DNA of 64,000 nt from Rhodoglobus sp. (lineage in GTDB: Bacteria > Actinomycetota > Actinomycetes > Actinomycetales > Microbacteriaceae): the NCBI GenBank assembly GCA_025463605.1, contig JAODAV010000006.1:62001-126000 (forward strand). The letters are read 5' to 3'. The notes below the pieces were generated by a model. It saw only the letters and a program-made list of their open reading frames with translations. It was not told the origin of the DNA and searched no databases. Numbering within the stretch: the stretch's first letter is position 1; every line of letters starts with the position of its first letter. Positions 50,486-59,330 of this stretch are shown here, one piece after another. Made by a program: the position numbers and the translations under genes.

Positions 50486-51394
50486 TCAGCGGACCCGCTG
50501 GCAGAACGGGCAGAAGTGCGAGCCGCGATTCATGAACTGCTCGCGCACCACCGGCCGACCGCAGCGCGGGCACGGCCTGCCCTGCTGCCCGTAGACCTTG
50601 AGTGAGTGGGCGAAATACCCCGAGACTCCGTTGACGTTGAGGTACTGGGTGTCAAAACTCGTGCCGCCCTCCGCGAGGGCCTGGGCGAGCACGGCCCGCA
50701 CCTCGGACAGCAGCAGCGTTCCCTTCGCACGACTGAGGGTCGCAGTGGGTTGCTCGTAGTGCACCCTCGCGCCCCACAGCGACTCGTCTGCGTAGATGTT
50801 GCCGATACCGCTCACGAGGGTCTGGTCGAGCAGGGCACGCTTGATGGTCGTGTTCTTGCGGGCGAGCAAGGAGAAGAAGCGGCGCTCGTCGAAGAGCTCG
50901 TCCATGGGGTCCCGGGCGATGTGGCTCACGCTCGACGGCACCTGCTGGCTCGGGTGATCGAGCGCCGGCACCAGTTCATCGATGGCCATCGAGCCGAAGA
51001 TCCGCTGGTCGACGAAGTTGAGACGCAACGGCCTGTGAGCGGTGGGCGCGCGCGGCGCCGGCCCTGCCGACGGCGAATCGAGCTCGAGCCTCACGCGGGT
51101 GAGCGGATCATCCGTGTCGCGGTCGCGCAGCAGCACTTGCCCGCTCATCCCGAGGTGCACGACAAGCGCCTCTTTCGGAAATTCAGGAGTTAGGAGCGGG
51201 ATCCACAGGAACTTTCCGCGTCGCTGCGGCGCGAGCATCCTTCGCCCCGTCAGGCGGTCGACGAAGTCCTCGCTCGGTCCCGAATGGCGACGCAGCGAGC
51301 GCTCGTCGTAGACGGTGACGGATGCCACGGTCGCGCCGGTCACGGCAGGCTCGAGGCCGGCACGCACCACCTCGACCTCGGGAAGCTCGGGCAC
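50486..51394 (-). CDS. mutM: formamidopyrimidine-DNA glycosylase
   Basis: A 302-residue bifunctional DNA glycosylase that removes 8-oxoguanine and Fapy lesions. The catalytic Pro directly follows the initiator in PELPEVEVVRAGLE, which fixes GTG 51394 as the start, not the Met 12 codons upstream. A central ALLDQTLVSGIGNIYADESLWGARVHY and a C-terminal zinc finger (CPRCGRPVVREQFMNRGSHFCPFC) are complete. About 20 extra residues between 135 and 160 (SPSAGPAPRAPTAHRP) are unusual. It lies 5 bp after rnc. Confidence 0.95.
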   Translation of the reverse strand: MPELPEVEVVRAGLEPAVTGATVASVTVYDERSLRRHSGPSEDFVDRLTGRRMLAPQRRGKFLWIPLLTPEFPKEALVVHLGMSGQVLLRDRDTDDPLTRVRLELDSPSAGPAPRAPTAHRPLRLNFVDQRIFGSMAIDELVPALDHPSQQVPSSVSHIARDPMDELFDERRFFSLLARKNTTIKRALLDQTLVSGIGNIYADESLWGARVHYEQPTATLSRAKGTLLLSEVRAVLAQALAEGGTSFDTQYLNVNGVSGYFAHSLKVYGQQGRPCPRCGRPVVREQFMNRGSHFCPFCQRVR

Positions 51395-51399
51395 CGGGG

Positions 51400-52092
51400 C
51401 TACTTGGCCGGCAGTTGGAGCAGAGTCCACGCATCCAGTGCTGCGGCCATCTCCGCTTGCTTCTTGCTGGAGCCGTCACCCGTCGCGATGACGTCTTTGC
51501 CGAGCAGCACGCTCGCGTGGAATCGTTTGGAATGGTCGGGACCGCTGTCGGTCACCTGGTAGGTCGGCAGCCCCCGGCCGAGACGTGCGGCGAGCTCCTG
51601 GAGGCTCGTCTTCGGGTCCATCGCGGCACCGAAGCGCTCCGGGTCTTCGAGCAGCGGCAGGATCAGGCGCAGCACGAGCGTGGTCGCCTGCTCCCCGCCG
51701 AGATCGAGGTAGGCGGCGCCGATGATCGCCTCGACCGTGTCGGCGAGGATTGAGGACTTGTCGCGTCCGCCGGTGAGCTCTTCACCTTTACCGAGACGGA
51801 TGTGCGCGCCAAGCCCGATCGAGCGGGCGACCTCCGCGAGCGCGACACTCGAGACCAGGCTGGCCCGGCGCTTGGCGAGCTCGCCTTCGTCGAGGTCAGG
51901 ATTCTCGTTGTAGAGCATGACCGTGACGGCCTGCCCGAGAATGGAGTCGCCGAGGAACTCGAGGCGCTCGTTGTGCGCGAGGCCGCCGTTCTCGTACGCG
52001 AACGAGCGGTGTGTCAGAGCGAGCTCGAAGAGCTCAGGCGAGATGTCGACGCCGAGAACCGACGCGAGGTCAGCTCTTTGCGGCATCGTCAT
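51400..52092 (-). CDS. rnc: ribonuclease III
   Basis: A 230-residue RNase III, which processes rRNA precursors and double-stranded RNA. Signature NERLEFLGDSILGQAV near the start, the second acidic cluster DTVEAIIGAAYLDLG, and the C-terminal dsRNA-binding domain (SLQELAARLGRGLPTYQVTDSGPDHSKRFHASVLLG) are all present. It shares one base with the rpmF stop and precedes mutM by 5 bp in the yceD-rpmF-rnc-mutM operon. Confidence 0.97.
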   Translation of the reverse strand: MTMPQRADLASVLGVDISPELFELALTHRSFAYENGGLAHNERLEFLGDSILGQAVTVMLYNENPDLDEGELAKRRASLVSSVALAEVARSIGLGAHIRLGKGEELTGGRDKSSILADTVEAIIGAAYLDLGGEQATTLVLRLILPLLEDPERFGAAMDPKTSLQELAARLGRGLPTYQVTDSGPDHSKRFHASVLLGKDVIATGDGSSKKQAEMAAALDAWTLLQLPAK

Positions 52093-52295
52093 CAGACGTC
52101 GGCGACCTTTCGGCCCTTGTACTCGAGGTACAGGGGGGTTCCGGTGGAGTCTTCGACGACCTTCGCGCGGTGCGGGAGGCTGTAGGTGACCTTGCCGTTC
52201 TCGATCGTCTTGACGAGGGTGGGGGCTTCAGCCTTCCACTGGGCGCGGCGCATGCGGGTGCTCGCCCGCGACATCTTGCGCTTGGGAACTGCCAT
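52092..52295 (-). CDS. rpmF: 50S ribosomal protein L32
   Basis: A 67-residue L32 beginning [24 protein letters not shown]. The zinc-binding Cys residues of some L32 versions are absent, which corresponds to the zinc-independent (C-minus) form. Its stop overlaps the rnc start (TGATG). It sits 3 bp after the DUF177 gene, its conserved partner. Confidence 0.97.
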   Translation of the reverse strand: MAVPKRKMSRASTRMRRAQWKAEAPTLVKTIENGKVTYSLPHRAKVVEDSTGTPLYLEYKGRKVADV

Positions 52296-52298
52296 GGT

Positions 52299-52844
52299 TT
52301 ATCTCTTCTCTTCGGTGGAGTCTTCGTTCAGGCTCTCAAGCCCGGCGAGCGCCGCCCATCGTGGATCGACGGGAGCCTCGTGCTCATGACCCGGGTTGTC
52401 CAGAAGCCGCACCCCGCACTCTGGGCACAGGCCGAGGCAATCTTCCTGACAGACGGGCTGGAACGGCAGTGACAGCACCACCGCATCCCTGACCACCGGT
52501 TCCAGGTCGACGTGATCGTCGTGGACCGTGTAGTCAAAAGCTTCGTCGAAAGAATACGCGAAAAGTTCAGTGAATTCGACCTCGACCGGGATCGACACGT
52601 CGATGAGGCAGCGTACGCACTCGCCTTCGGCCGTCGCGTCGACCTCACAAGAGACCAGGATGCCGTCGTGCAGCGACTCGAGACGGGCGTCGATCGTGAG
52701 CGCCGAGCCTTCGCGTACGCCGATCACAGCGTTGCCGAACCCCTCGGGTACGACCACGTCGAGGCGCTTCTCGCGCATCTCCCCCGGACGGTGCATGAGG
52801 TCGAAGACCGGCACGGTATACGGGGTGGACTTGAAGTGGGACAC
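52299..52844 (-). CDS. yceD: DUF177/YceD-family protein
   Basis: A 181-residue protein of the YceD/DUF177 family, linked to 23S rRNA accumulation in other bacteria. The zinc-binding pair CVRCLIDVSIPV and CQEDCLGLCPECGVRLL are seen. GTG 52844 is only 8 bp after a -10-like TAGGAT, so the mRNA may be leaderless. In related genomes the coaD gene usually lies just upstream; here the pyrimidine operon is found there. Confidence 0.92.
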   Translation of the reverse strand: MSHFKSTPYTVPVFDLMHRPGEMREKRLDVVVPEGFGNAVIGVREGSALTIDARLESLHDGILVSCEVDATAEGECVRCLIDVSIPVEVEFTELFAYSFDEAFDYTVHDDHVDLEPVVRDAVVLSLPFQPVCQEDCLGLCPECGVRLLDNPGHEHEAPVDPRWAALAGLESLNEDSTEEKR

Positions 52845-52852
52845 GAGCGACT

Positions 52853-52858
52853 ATCCTA
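52853..52858 (-). promoter_or_regulatory. -10 element of a possible leaderless promoter
   Basis: TAGGAT on the minus strand ends 8 bases before the GTG of the DUF177 gene, the spacing expected if transcription starts at or next to the start codon. No clear -35 is present, and no Shine-Dalgarno fits the gap. Confidence 0.4.
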
Positions 52859-53011
52859 CGCTTCGGCCGCTGGGGATGCCGCGGCTCTCGCTCTGGGCGA
52901 ACGTGACCGCGCCATACCCCATCGACGGACTCCGCAGCGGACACGCCGCTCGCCGACCGGGCCGACGGCGCGTTGCCGAGTCTGTCCGTCGCTGGCGGGT
53001 AGGCGGTCCAC

Positions 53012-54367
53012 CTAGAGGGCGGCCTCCACTGCTGTGAACGCCTCGTCATAGATCGCCAGTGCATCCGACACCTGGGCGGGCGTCACGATGCACGGCGGAA
53101 CGACATGAATGCGGTTGTCGGCCGTGAACGGCAGCAGACCGCGCCGCATGAGGGCCTTCTTCAGCTCGATGATCACTCCGCCCGAGACCGGCTGCCGCGA
53201 CTCGCGGTCATCCACGAGGTCGAGCGCCCAGAACACGCCGAGTCCGCGCACCTCCCCGATGAGCGGATGTTTCGCGGCGAGCTCCTCGAGACCCGGAGCC
53301 AGGTGGTCGGTGCCGATCATGCGAGCGTTCTCGATGACGCCCTCCGACTCCATCGCATCGATCGAACCGACGATGGATGCCGCAGCGAGCGGGTGCCCGG
53401 AATACGTGAGCCCACCGGGGAATACCTGGGTGTCGAAGCCGTTCGCGATCGACTCGGAGATGAGCACGCCGCCGACCGGCACGTAGCCGGAATTCACGCC
53501 CTTCGCAAAGGTCACGAGGTCGGGCACGACCGCGCCGCCGTCGTCGCCGAGACCCTGCCACGCGAACCACTCGCCCGTGCGCCCGAAACCGCACATGACC
53601 TCGTCGAAGATGAGCAGGATGCCGTACTTGTCACACAGCGTGCGCACACCCGGGAGGTACCCGGGCGGTGGCACGAGGATGCCCGCGGTGCCCGGCACCG
53701 TCTCGAGCAGGATCGCGGCGATCGTATTCGGCCCCTCGGAGAGGATGACCCGCTCGAGGTAGTGCAGCGCGCGCTCCGACTCCTGCTCCGGGGTTTGCGC
53801 CCAGAACTCGGAGCGGTAGAGGAACGGCCCGAAGAAGTGGGCGTGCCCGCGCGCGTACTCGTTCGGCATGCGGCGCCAGTCTCCCGTCGCGACGATCGCC
53901 GCGCCCGTGTTGCCGTGGTAGGAGCGGTAGTGGGAGAGCACCTTGTCGCGACCGGTCGTGAGCCGCGCCATCCTGATCGCATTCTCGTTCGCGTCGGCGC
54001 CGCCATTGGTGAAGAAGACCTTGTTGAAGTGCGCGTCGGCTTTGGCGATGATGCGCTTGGCCGCCTGCCCGCGGGCAAGGTTGGCGTGGGGCGGCGCGAC
54101 AGTCGTGAGCACGTCGGCCTGCGCTTTGATGGCGTCGACGATGGCCGGATGCTGGTGCCCCATGTTGGTGTTGACGAGCTGGCTCGAGAAGTCGAGATAT
54201 TTGTTGCCGTCGTGATCCCAGATCGTGACGCCCGAGCCACCCGCGATGACGAACGGGTGAAGCGCACCCTGTGCCGACCATGAGTGGAACACGTGAGCGC
54301 GATCGAGGTCGTACGCGAGCTCCCCGTCGGCGCTGTCGAGTGAGCCGTGCTGCTTCTGGTCGGTCAT
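53012..54367 (-). CDS. class III omega-aminotransferase (beta-alanine-type)
   Basis: A 451-residue PLP-dependent aminotransferase. PLP Lys289 is in VTFAKGVNSGY. D255 and E256 in LLIFDEVMCGFGRTG, TNGGADANENAIRMAR and SYHGNTG complete the class III signature. Omega-amino acids such as beta-alanine are typical substrates, with pyruvate as acceptor. As the last gene of the beta-ureidopropionase/hydantoinase operon, it would convert the released beta-alanine to malonate semialdehyde. A hairpin (54421-54452) separates it from the binding-protein gene, so it may be separately expressed. Confidence 0.9.
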   Translation of the reverse strand: MTDQKQHGSLDSADGELAYDLDRAHVFHSWSAQGALHPFVIAGGSGVTIWDHDGNKYLDFSSQLVNTNMGHQHPAIVDAIKAQADVLTTVAPPHANLARGQAAKRIIAKADAHFNKVFFTNGGADANENAIRMARLTTGRDKVLSHYRSYHGNTGAAIVATGDWRRMPNEYARGHAHFFGPFLYRSEFWAQTPEQESERALHYLERVILSEGPNTIAAILLETVPGTAGILVPPPGYLPGVRTLCDKYGILLIFDEVMCGFGRTGEWFAWQGLGDDGGAVVPDLVTFAKGVNSGYVPVGGVLISESIANGFDTQVFPGGLTYSGHPLAAASIVGSIDAMESEGVIENARMIGTDHLAPGLEELAAKHPLIGEVRGLGVFWALDLVDDRESRQPVSGGVIIELKKALMRRGLLPFTADNRIHVVPPCIVTPAQVSDALAIYDEAFTAVEAAL

Positions 54368-54420
54368 GTGGTGCTTGTCCTCACTTGTGGTGCGTGTTGT
54401 GCTTGCGGTGCGTTTCGTGC

Positions 54421-54452
54421 GAGCGGGTGGCCGGAGAACCGACCACCCGCTC
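54421..54452 (-). terminator. hairpin between the binding-protein and aminotransferase genes
   Basis: A perfect 10-bp inverted repeat GAGCGGGTGG/CCACCCGCTC with a 12-nt loop. No T-run follows, so it could be a processing or attenuation signal and not a complete intrinsic terminator. Confidence 0.5.
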
Positions 54453-54453
54453 A

Positions 54454-54502
54454 GGTTACTGCGAGGGTTACCGCGGGGGGTTGCCGCGGGGTTTACCGCG
54501 GG
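54454..54502. repeat. four imperfect 12-13-bp direct repeats
   Basis: Units GGTTACTGCGAG, GGTTACCGCGGGG, GGTTGCCGCGGGG and TTTACCGCGGG lie back to back between the ABC binding-protein stop and the hairpin. Function unknown; they resemble a decaying microsatellite. Confidence 0.7.
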
Positions 54503-55642
54503 TCAGTTGCCGCCCTCGTTGAGCGTGACCTCGATGGGCGCGAAGGCCTCGCCGGTCGTGTCCAGATCGCCGAGCTCATCGAGCGCCTTCTGGATGTACT
54601 CGTTCGTGTACGCGCCGTCGTCAGGTTCGGCGGTGATGACCGTCGTGCCCTCGAGGTTCTTGGCGTTGAGCGCCACCTCGACCGTCTGGGCCCAGGCGCC
54701 CTCGTCGATGATGCCGATACCGTTCGGAGACGGCCACACGAGCTTGTTCACCTCGTTGGTCTGCCACAGCTGGTGGCTCGCGCCGAGCTGGGGTCCGTAC
54801 TTGAGCACGATCTGTGACGTCTCCTCAGGGAAGTCGCGCGCGTAGATGAAGCCCTTGATGACGGCCTTGAGGAACTTGACCGCCGTGTCCTGGTATGCCT
54901 CATCCGACTCAAGCCGCTCGCTGTTGGCCCAGATCGCATCCTGCAGCATCGCGGTGCCCTCGTCGTTCCAGTCGATGACGGTGAAGTCCTCGGGCTGGTA
55001 CAGCTCGCCCGTTGCCGGGTTGACGGCTTCGAGCACTTGCGCGTACTCGTTGTACGTCATCGCCTGCGCGGCGTCGATGTCGCCGGCGAGCAATGCGTTC
55101 ATGTCGAAGTTCTGCTGCACGAGCGTCACGTCGGTCGCCGGGTCGAGGCCCGCCTCGGTGATGCCTGCGAACAGCTCGAACTCGTTGCCGAACCCCCAGT
55201 TGCCGACCGTCTTGCCCGCAAGGTCTGCCGCCGTCGAGATGCTCTTGTCGGCGAACGAGACCTGCAGCGTTCCGGAGCGCTGGAAGATCTGCCCGATGTC
55301 GGTGATGCCCGCACCCTGCTCGCGCGAAGCGAGCGCCTTCGGAACCCACGCGATCGCGAAGTCGGCCTGGTTGTCGGCGAGTACCGTCTGCGGCACGATG
55401 TCGACGCCGCCCTCGACGATCGTCACGTCGAGACCCTCGTCTTCGAAGTATCCCTGGTCGAGTGCCGCGTAGTACCCGCTGAACTGAGCTTGCGCGAACC
55501 ACTGCAACTGCAGAGTCACGGGTGTGAGTTCGCCGTCGGTGGGCTCATCCGACTCGGGGGTGGCCGCGCAACCGCTCAGAACGAGCGCTGCTGTCGCCGC
55601 GGCGGCCGCAAGGCCGAGCACGGCGCGTTTCATGTTTCGCAT
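54503..55642 (-). CDS. ABC substrate-binding lipoprotein, NMT1/THI5-like
   Basis: A 379-residue lipoprotein. Signal peptide ends in lipobox LVLSGC (Cys about 25). The mature domain is the NMT1/THI5-like SBP fold (VTLQLQWFAQAQFSGYYAALDQGYFEDEGLDVTIVEGG, ADFAIAWVPKALASREQ, ADLAGKTVGNWGFGNEFELFAG). Related proteins bind pyrimidine precursors such as hydroxymethylpyrimidine, and WFAQAQFSGYY supports this group. In this operon the ligand may be a pyrimidine, hydantoin or ureido compound. An 80-bp gap follows the permease gene. Confidence 0.88.
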   Translation of the reverse strand: MRNMKRAVLGLAAAAATAALVLSGCAATPESDEPTDGELTPVTLQLQWFAQAQFSGYYAALDQGYFEDEGLDVTIVEGGVDIVPQTVLADNQADFAIAWVPKALASREQGAGITDIGQIFQRSGTLQVSFADKSISTAADLAGKTVGNWGFGNEFELFAGITEAGLDPATDVTLVQQNFDMNALLAGDIDAAQAMTYNEYAQVLEAVNPATGELYQPEDFTVIDWNDEGTAMLQDAIWANSERLESDEAYQDTAVKFLKAVIKGFIYARDFPEETSQIVLKYGPQLGASHQLWQTNEVNKLVWPSPNGIGIIDEGAWAQTVEVALNAKNLEGTTVITAEPDDGAYTNEYIQKALDELGDLDTTGEAFAPIEVTLNEGGN

Positions 55643-55720
55643 GATCTACTCCTGTTCGTTGTCTGCTGTGTGCTGTGTGGACGGCCTCCTGGCTTCTTCG
55701 GCAGGGGGACGGGTGTGGGG

Positions 55721-56476
55721 CTACCGCCGGCGGCTCGCAAGCCGCTCGAGTACCAGAGTCGCCGCGTAGAACACGAGGCCGAGCACGATCGCCCCGAAGA
55801 CGTACGCCCACGCGCGCGGGTACGCGCTGTTGGCCGCCGCCGAGGTGATGCGTGAGCCGAGACCGTTCTGCAGTCCGCCGAAGTACTCGGCGACCACCGC
55901 CGAGATCACCGCGAGCGAACTGGCGATATTGAGTCCCGTGAAGATGTACGGCAGCGCGCCCGGCACCGTAACGGTGCGCGTGAGCTGCCAGTTCGACGCC
56001 GCGTACGCGCGCATGAGGTCGCGGTGCACAGGAAGAGCCTGCCGCAGCCCCCGCAGGGTGTTCACGAACACGGGAACGAACACGACGATCATGACGATCA
56101 CCCTGCGCGGCGTCTCGCTCGTCGCCCCGAACATGGTGGTGAGCACGGGCGCGAGGGCGACGATCGGTACTACCGCGATCGCGGCGACGACGGGCGCGAT
56201 GAGTTCGTCGATGAACCGGAGGCGAGATGCCACGAGCGCGACGATGATGGCGAGGATGCTCCCGGCAACCAATCCGATGAAAGCGTTCGTTCCCGTCGCG
56301 AGGGTCGCCGACCACAGCGCCGGCAACACGGCGGAGAACTGCTTCGCGATCGCGGTCGGCGCGGGCAGCAGGTAGGGCTGGATCTTGGCGAGCTGCACGA
56401 GCAGCTCCCACGCGATGAGCGCGAGCACACCGAGGAGCACGGGCGGTAGCACCCGGCGCACGAGCACGGTGTTCAT
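55721..56476 (-). CDS. ABC transporter permease (SsuC/ThiX-like)
   Basis: A 251-residue permease: ALIAWELLVQLAKIQPYLLPAPTAI, MLPATNP-type interior absent but VRRIVMIVVFVPVFVNTLRGLRQALPVHRDLMRAYAASNWQLTRTVTVPGALPYIFTGL holds the EAA loop. Start MNTVLVRR at 56476 was chosen over a long upstream low-complexity frame. The gap of 46 bp to the ATPase gene contains a small duplicated GTTCATCGCG. Works with the other permease and binding protein. Confidence 0.85.
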   Translation of the reverse strand: MNTVLVRRVLPPVLLGVLALIAWELLVQLAKIQPYLLPAPTAIAKQFSAVLPALWSATLATGTNAFIGLVAGSILAIIVALVASRLRFIDELIAPVVAAIAVVPIVALAPVLTTMFGATSETPRRVIVMIVVFVPVFVNTLRGLRQALPVHRDLMRAYAASNWQLTRTVTVPGALPYIFTGLNIASSLAVISAVVAEYFGGLQNGLGSRITSAAANSAYPRAWAYVFGAIVLGLVFYAATLVLERLASRRR

Positions 56477-56522
56477 GGCCGGGCCGTGCCCTTCACGGCG
56501 CCCGCGTTCATCGCGGCGGCGT

Positions 56523-57338
56523 TCATCGCGACTCAACTCCCCGCGCGGCCGGCGCGCCGGGGGTGCCGTGAAGCGCCTCGCGCACGTCGGTGACACTCGT
56601 GAAGAACGCCGCCTCCTCGCGGAGGGCCTCGCCCCGGGCATCCCCCAGTCGAACTTCCACGACCTCGCGGATGCGGCCGGGTCGCGGCGACATGACGACC
56701 ACGCGGTCGCTGAGGAAGACGGCTTCGGGAATGGAGTGCGTCACGAAGATCACGGCGGCTCCCGTCTCACCGCAAATGCGCACGAGTTCGGACTGCATTC
56801 GCTCGCGGGTCATTTCGTCGAGGGCGCCGAATGGCTCGTCCATGAGCAGCAACTCGGGTCTCTCGGCGAGCGCCCGTGCGATCGCGACGCGCTGTTGCAT
56901 GCCACCCGAGAGTTGCTCGGGGTAGCTGCCGGCGAACTCGCTGAGTCCCACGAGCTCGATCAGTTCGGCGACCCGATCGCGCCGCTGTGCCCGCTCTGCG
57001 CCGTGCAACTGCAGGGGCAGCTCGATGTTGGCGGTCACGGAACGCCACGGCAGCAGGCCGGCCGTCTGGAAGGCGATCCCGTAATCCTGGTCGAGTCGCG
57101 CCTGCCTCGCGGACTTGCCGAACACGGTGATCGAGCCCGCGGTCGGAGTGTCGAGGTCGGCGATGAGCCGCAGGAGCGTCGACTTGCCGCAGCCCGAGGG
57201 ACCGATGAGGGATACGAACTCCCCCGGTGCGACCGACAGCGCTACGTCGTCGAGCGCGGTGACGAGGCCGGCCTTCGTGGGGAATGTCTTGGTCACACCC
57301 GTTACTTCGACGGCTTTCACACCGCTGGCCGGGCTCAC
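56523..57338 (-). CDS. ABC transporter ATP-binding protein (SsuB/ThiZ-like)
   Basis: A 271-residue ATPase: Walker A GPSGCGKSTLLRLIADLD, signature [16 protein letters not shown], Walker B LLLMDEPFGALDEMTRE, switch VTHSIPEAVFLSDRV. The subfamily is that of nitrate/sulfonate/taurine/pyrimidine-precursor importers. GTG 57338 overlaps the upstream permease stop (GTGA). Confidence 0.9.
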   Translation of the reverse strand: MSPASGVKAVEVTGVTKTFPTKAGLVTALDDVALSVAPGEFVSLIGPSGCGKSTLLRLIADLDTPTAGSITVFGKSARQARLDQDYGIAFQTAGLLPWRSVTANIELPLQLHGAERAQRRDRVAELIELVGLSEFAGSYPEQLSGGMQQRVAIARALAERPELLLMDEPFGALDEMTRERMQSELVRICGETGAAVIFVTHSIPEAVFLSDRVVVMSPRPGRIREVVEVRLGDARGEALREEAAFFTSVTDVREALHGTPGAPAARGVESR

Positions 57339-58222
57339 GCTGTCACCTCGTTCCGGCGGAATCGACCGAGCGTGAGCGCGACCAGCGCGACGATGCCCGC
57401 CGCCGCGAGGCCCATGAGCACGGCGCCCGCGATGGGCGACCAGGCTTTCGCGGGATCGGAAGACCCGGATTGCGCGTACTCGATGATGAGGCGCCCGATG
57501 CCGCCCTTAGCCCCGGTGGATACTTCGGCGACAACCGTGCCGATGATGGCGGATGCCGCACCCAGTCGCAGCGCGGGGATGAGGTACGGCACACTCGCGG
57601 GGAGACGCAAGTGCAGGAGCGTCTTCCACCAGCCTGCGGCGAACGAGTGCATGAGCTCCTGCTGGGCCACGAGCGGGGACTGCAGTCCGCGCAGGGCCCC
57701 GACCGCCACGGGGAAGAACGCGAGGTAACTCGCGATTACTGCAACGGACATCCAGCGCTGCCATTCGAACTCGCCGATCTGCACCCGACCGCCCCAACTC
57801 ACGATCACCGGAGCGAGTGCGATGAGGGGAACGGTCTGGCTCAGGACCAGCCAGGGCAGAATCGCGGACTCTGCCACACGCAACCGCAGCATCACGAGAG
57901 CGAGACCGAAGCCGACGACCGCTCCCACGAGCAATCCCATCGCCGCGGTGCCGAGGCTCGAGAGGCACGCGAGTGCGACTGCGAGCCACACGGGCTGTGA
58001 GGCGGCGGAGGTGTTGGCCGGCGCGAGTGCGCGGGCAAGCATGTCCCACAGGTGGGGCATCGCGACATCCGAGGTGCGTGGCAGCAACTGCACGCCGAAC
58101 AGCTCGAATCCCGCCGCGGGACCCAGGAGCTTGTAGACCTCCCAGATCACCCCGAGCAGCACGATCCCCAGCGCGCCCAGCGCAATGGCGCGCGCGGTTC
58201 GTGCTACCGAGGTGGAGTTCAT
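57335..58222 (-). CDS. ABC transporter permease (SsuC/ThiX-like)
   Basis: A 295-residue permease with six transmembrane segments and the EAA loop VAQQELMHSFAAGWWKTLLHLRLPASVPYLIPALRL. GTAAMGLLVGAVVGFGLAL and ASAIIGTVVAEVSTGAKGGIGRLI are typical of this class. It overlaps the LLM gene by 4 bp (ATGA) and the ATPase gene by 4 bp. Two different permeases suggest a heterodimeric channel. Confidence 0.88.
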   Translation of the reverse strand: MNSTSVARTARAIALGALGIVLLGVIWEVYKLLGPAAGFELFGVQLLPRTSDVAMPHLWDMLARALAPANTSAASQPVWLAVALACLSSLGTAAMGLLVGAVVGFGLALVMLRLRVAESAILPWLVLSQTVPLIALAPVIVSWGGRVQIGEFEWQRWMSVAVIASYLAFFPVAVGALRGLQSPLVAQQELMHSFAAGWWKTLLHLRLPASVPYLIPALRLGAASAIIGTVVAEVSTGAKGGIGRLIIEYAQSGSSDPAKAWSPIAGAVLMGLAAAGIVALVALTLGRFRRNEVTA

Positions 58223-59310
58223 GCGTCGGCGCCGCGCTTGCTGGTCGGATTGGTGTTCATGCTTTCACTCGCGCCCTCGCTCTGGGGCGCCGTATCCTTC
58301 TTGGCGACAACGTGCTCGCGCAGAGCGGGCATCACGGTTTCGCCGTACACCCGCAGCGTCTCCTCCTTGTTGTCGTGCTGGAGGTAGCCCGCGAACTGGT
58401 CGACACCGAGATCCTTGAGGGCTTTCAGCTTCTCGATGTGCTGTTCTGCGGTGCCGAGCACACAGAACCGGTCGACGATGTCGTCGGGCACGAAGTCGGC
58501 GTGGGTGTTGCCCGCCAGGCCGTGCTGGTTGTAGTCGTAGCCTTCCCGCGCCTTGATGTAGTCCGTCAGCGCCTTGGGAACGTTCGAATTCTCGCCGTAC
58601 TTGGCGACGATGTCGGCGACGTGGTTTCCCACCATTCCTCCGAACCAGCGGGTCTGGTCACGCATGTGGGCGATGTCGTCACCGATGTACATAGGTGCGG
58701 CGACGCAGAACTTGATCGACATGGGGTCGCGCCCGACTGCCGCCGCGGCATCCCGCACCGACTTGATCATCCACTCGGCGATGTCGAGGTCCGCGAGCTG
58801 CAGGATGAAGCCGTCGCCGACCTCACCCGCGAGCTTGAGCGCGAGCGGGCCGTAGGCGGCGACCCAGACCTCGACTTGCGAGCCCTTCGACCACGGAAAT
58901 TGCAACTGGGCGCCGTTGTATTCGACGGGTCGCGAGTTGGCGAGTTCCCGGATGACGTGGATCGACTCCCGAAGCGTCTTCAGTGTCGTCGGTGCCCCGT
59001 TCGTCACTCGCACGGCCGAATCGCCGCGTCCGATGCCGATGATGGTGCGGTTGCCGTACATCTCGTTGAGGGTCGCGAATACGGATGCCGTTACCGTCCA
59101 GTCGCGGGTCGCCGGGTTGGTGACCATGGGACCCACGATCACGCGATGGGTTTGGCTCAGGATCGCGCTGTAGATGACGTAGGGCTCCTGCCACAGCAGG
59201 TGGGAGTCGAAGGTCCACACGTACTCGAACCCGTACTGCTCGGCGAGCTTGGCGAGGTGCACGGTGCGTGAGGCGGGCGGGTTGGTCTGAAGTACTGCGC
59301 CGAATTCCAT
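58219..59310 (-). CDS. LLM-class (TIGR03842-like) oxidoreductase in the pyrimidine operon
   Basis: A 363-residue LLM protein: MEFGAVLQTNPPASRTVHLAKLAEQYGFEYVWTFDSHLLWQEPYVIYSAIL, TRDWTVTASVFATLNEMYGNRTIIGIGRGDSAVR, EVWVAAYGPLALKLAGEVGDGFILQLADL. The PxxRDWTVTASVFATL pattern belongs to a subfamily often adjacent to dihydropyrimidinase genes (TIGR03842, from memory). It may use F420 or FMN. In this operon no classical dihydropyrimidine dehydrogenase is present, so this enzyme might reduce the pyrimidine ring; that is an inference. The C-terminus has a disordered tail. Confidence 0.82.
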   Translation of the reverse strand: MEFGAVLQTNPPASRTVHLAKLAEQYGFEYVWTFDSHLLWQEPYVIYSAILSQTHRVIVGPMVTNPATRDWTVTASVFATLNEMYGNRTIIGIGRGDSAVRVTNGAPTTLKTLRESIHVIRELANSRPVEYNGAQLQFPWSKGSQVEVWVAAYGPLALKLAGEVGDGFILQLADLDIAEWMIKSVRDAAAAVGRDPMSIKFCVAAPMYIGDDIAHMRDQTRWFGGMVGNHVADIVAKYGENSNVPKALTDYIKAREGYDYNQHGLAGNTHADFVPDDIVDRFCVLGTAEQHIEKLKALKDLGVDQFAGYLQHDNKEETLRVYGETVMPALREHVVAKKDTAPQSEGASESMNTNPTSKRGADA

Positions 59311-59330
59311 TACAAGGCCTTCTCTCTACG

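Noticed and set aside
54421..54452. Rho-independent terminator at the aminotransferase gene
   Set aside because: The stem is strong but lacks a T-run; listed only as a low-confidence hairpin.
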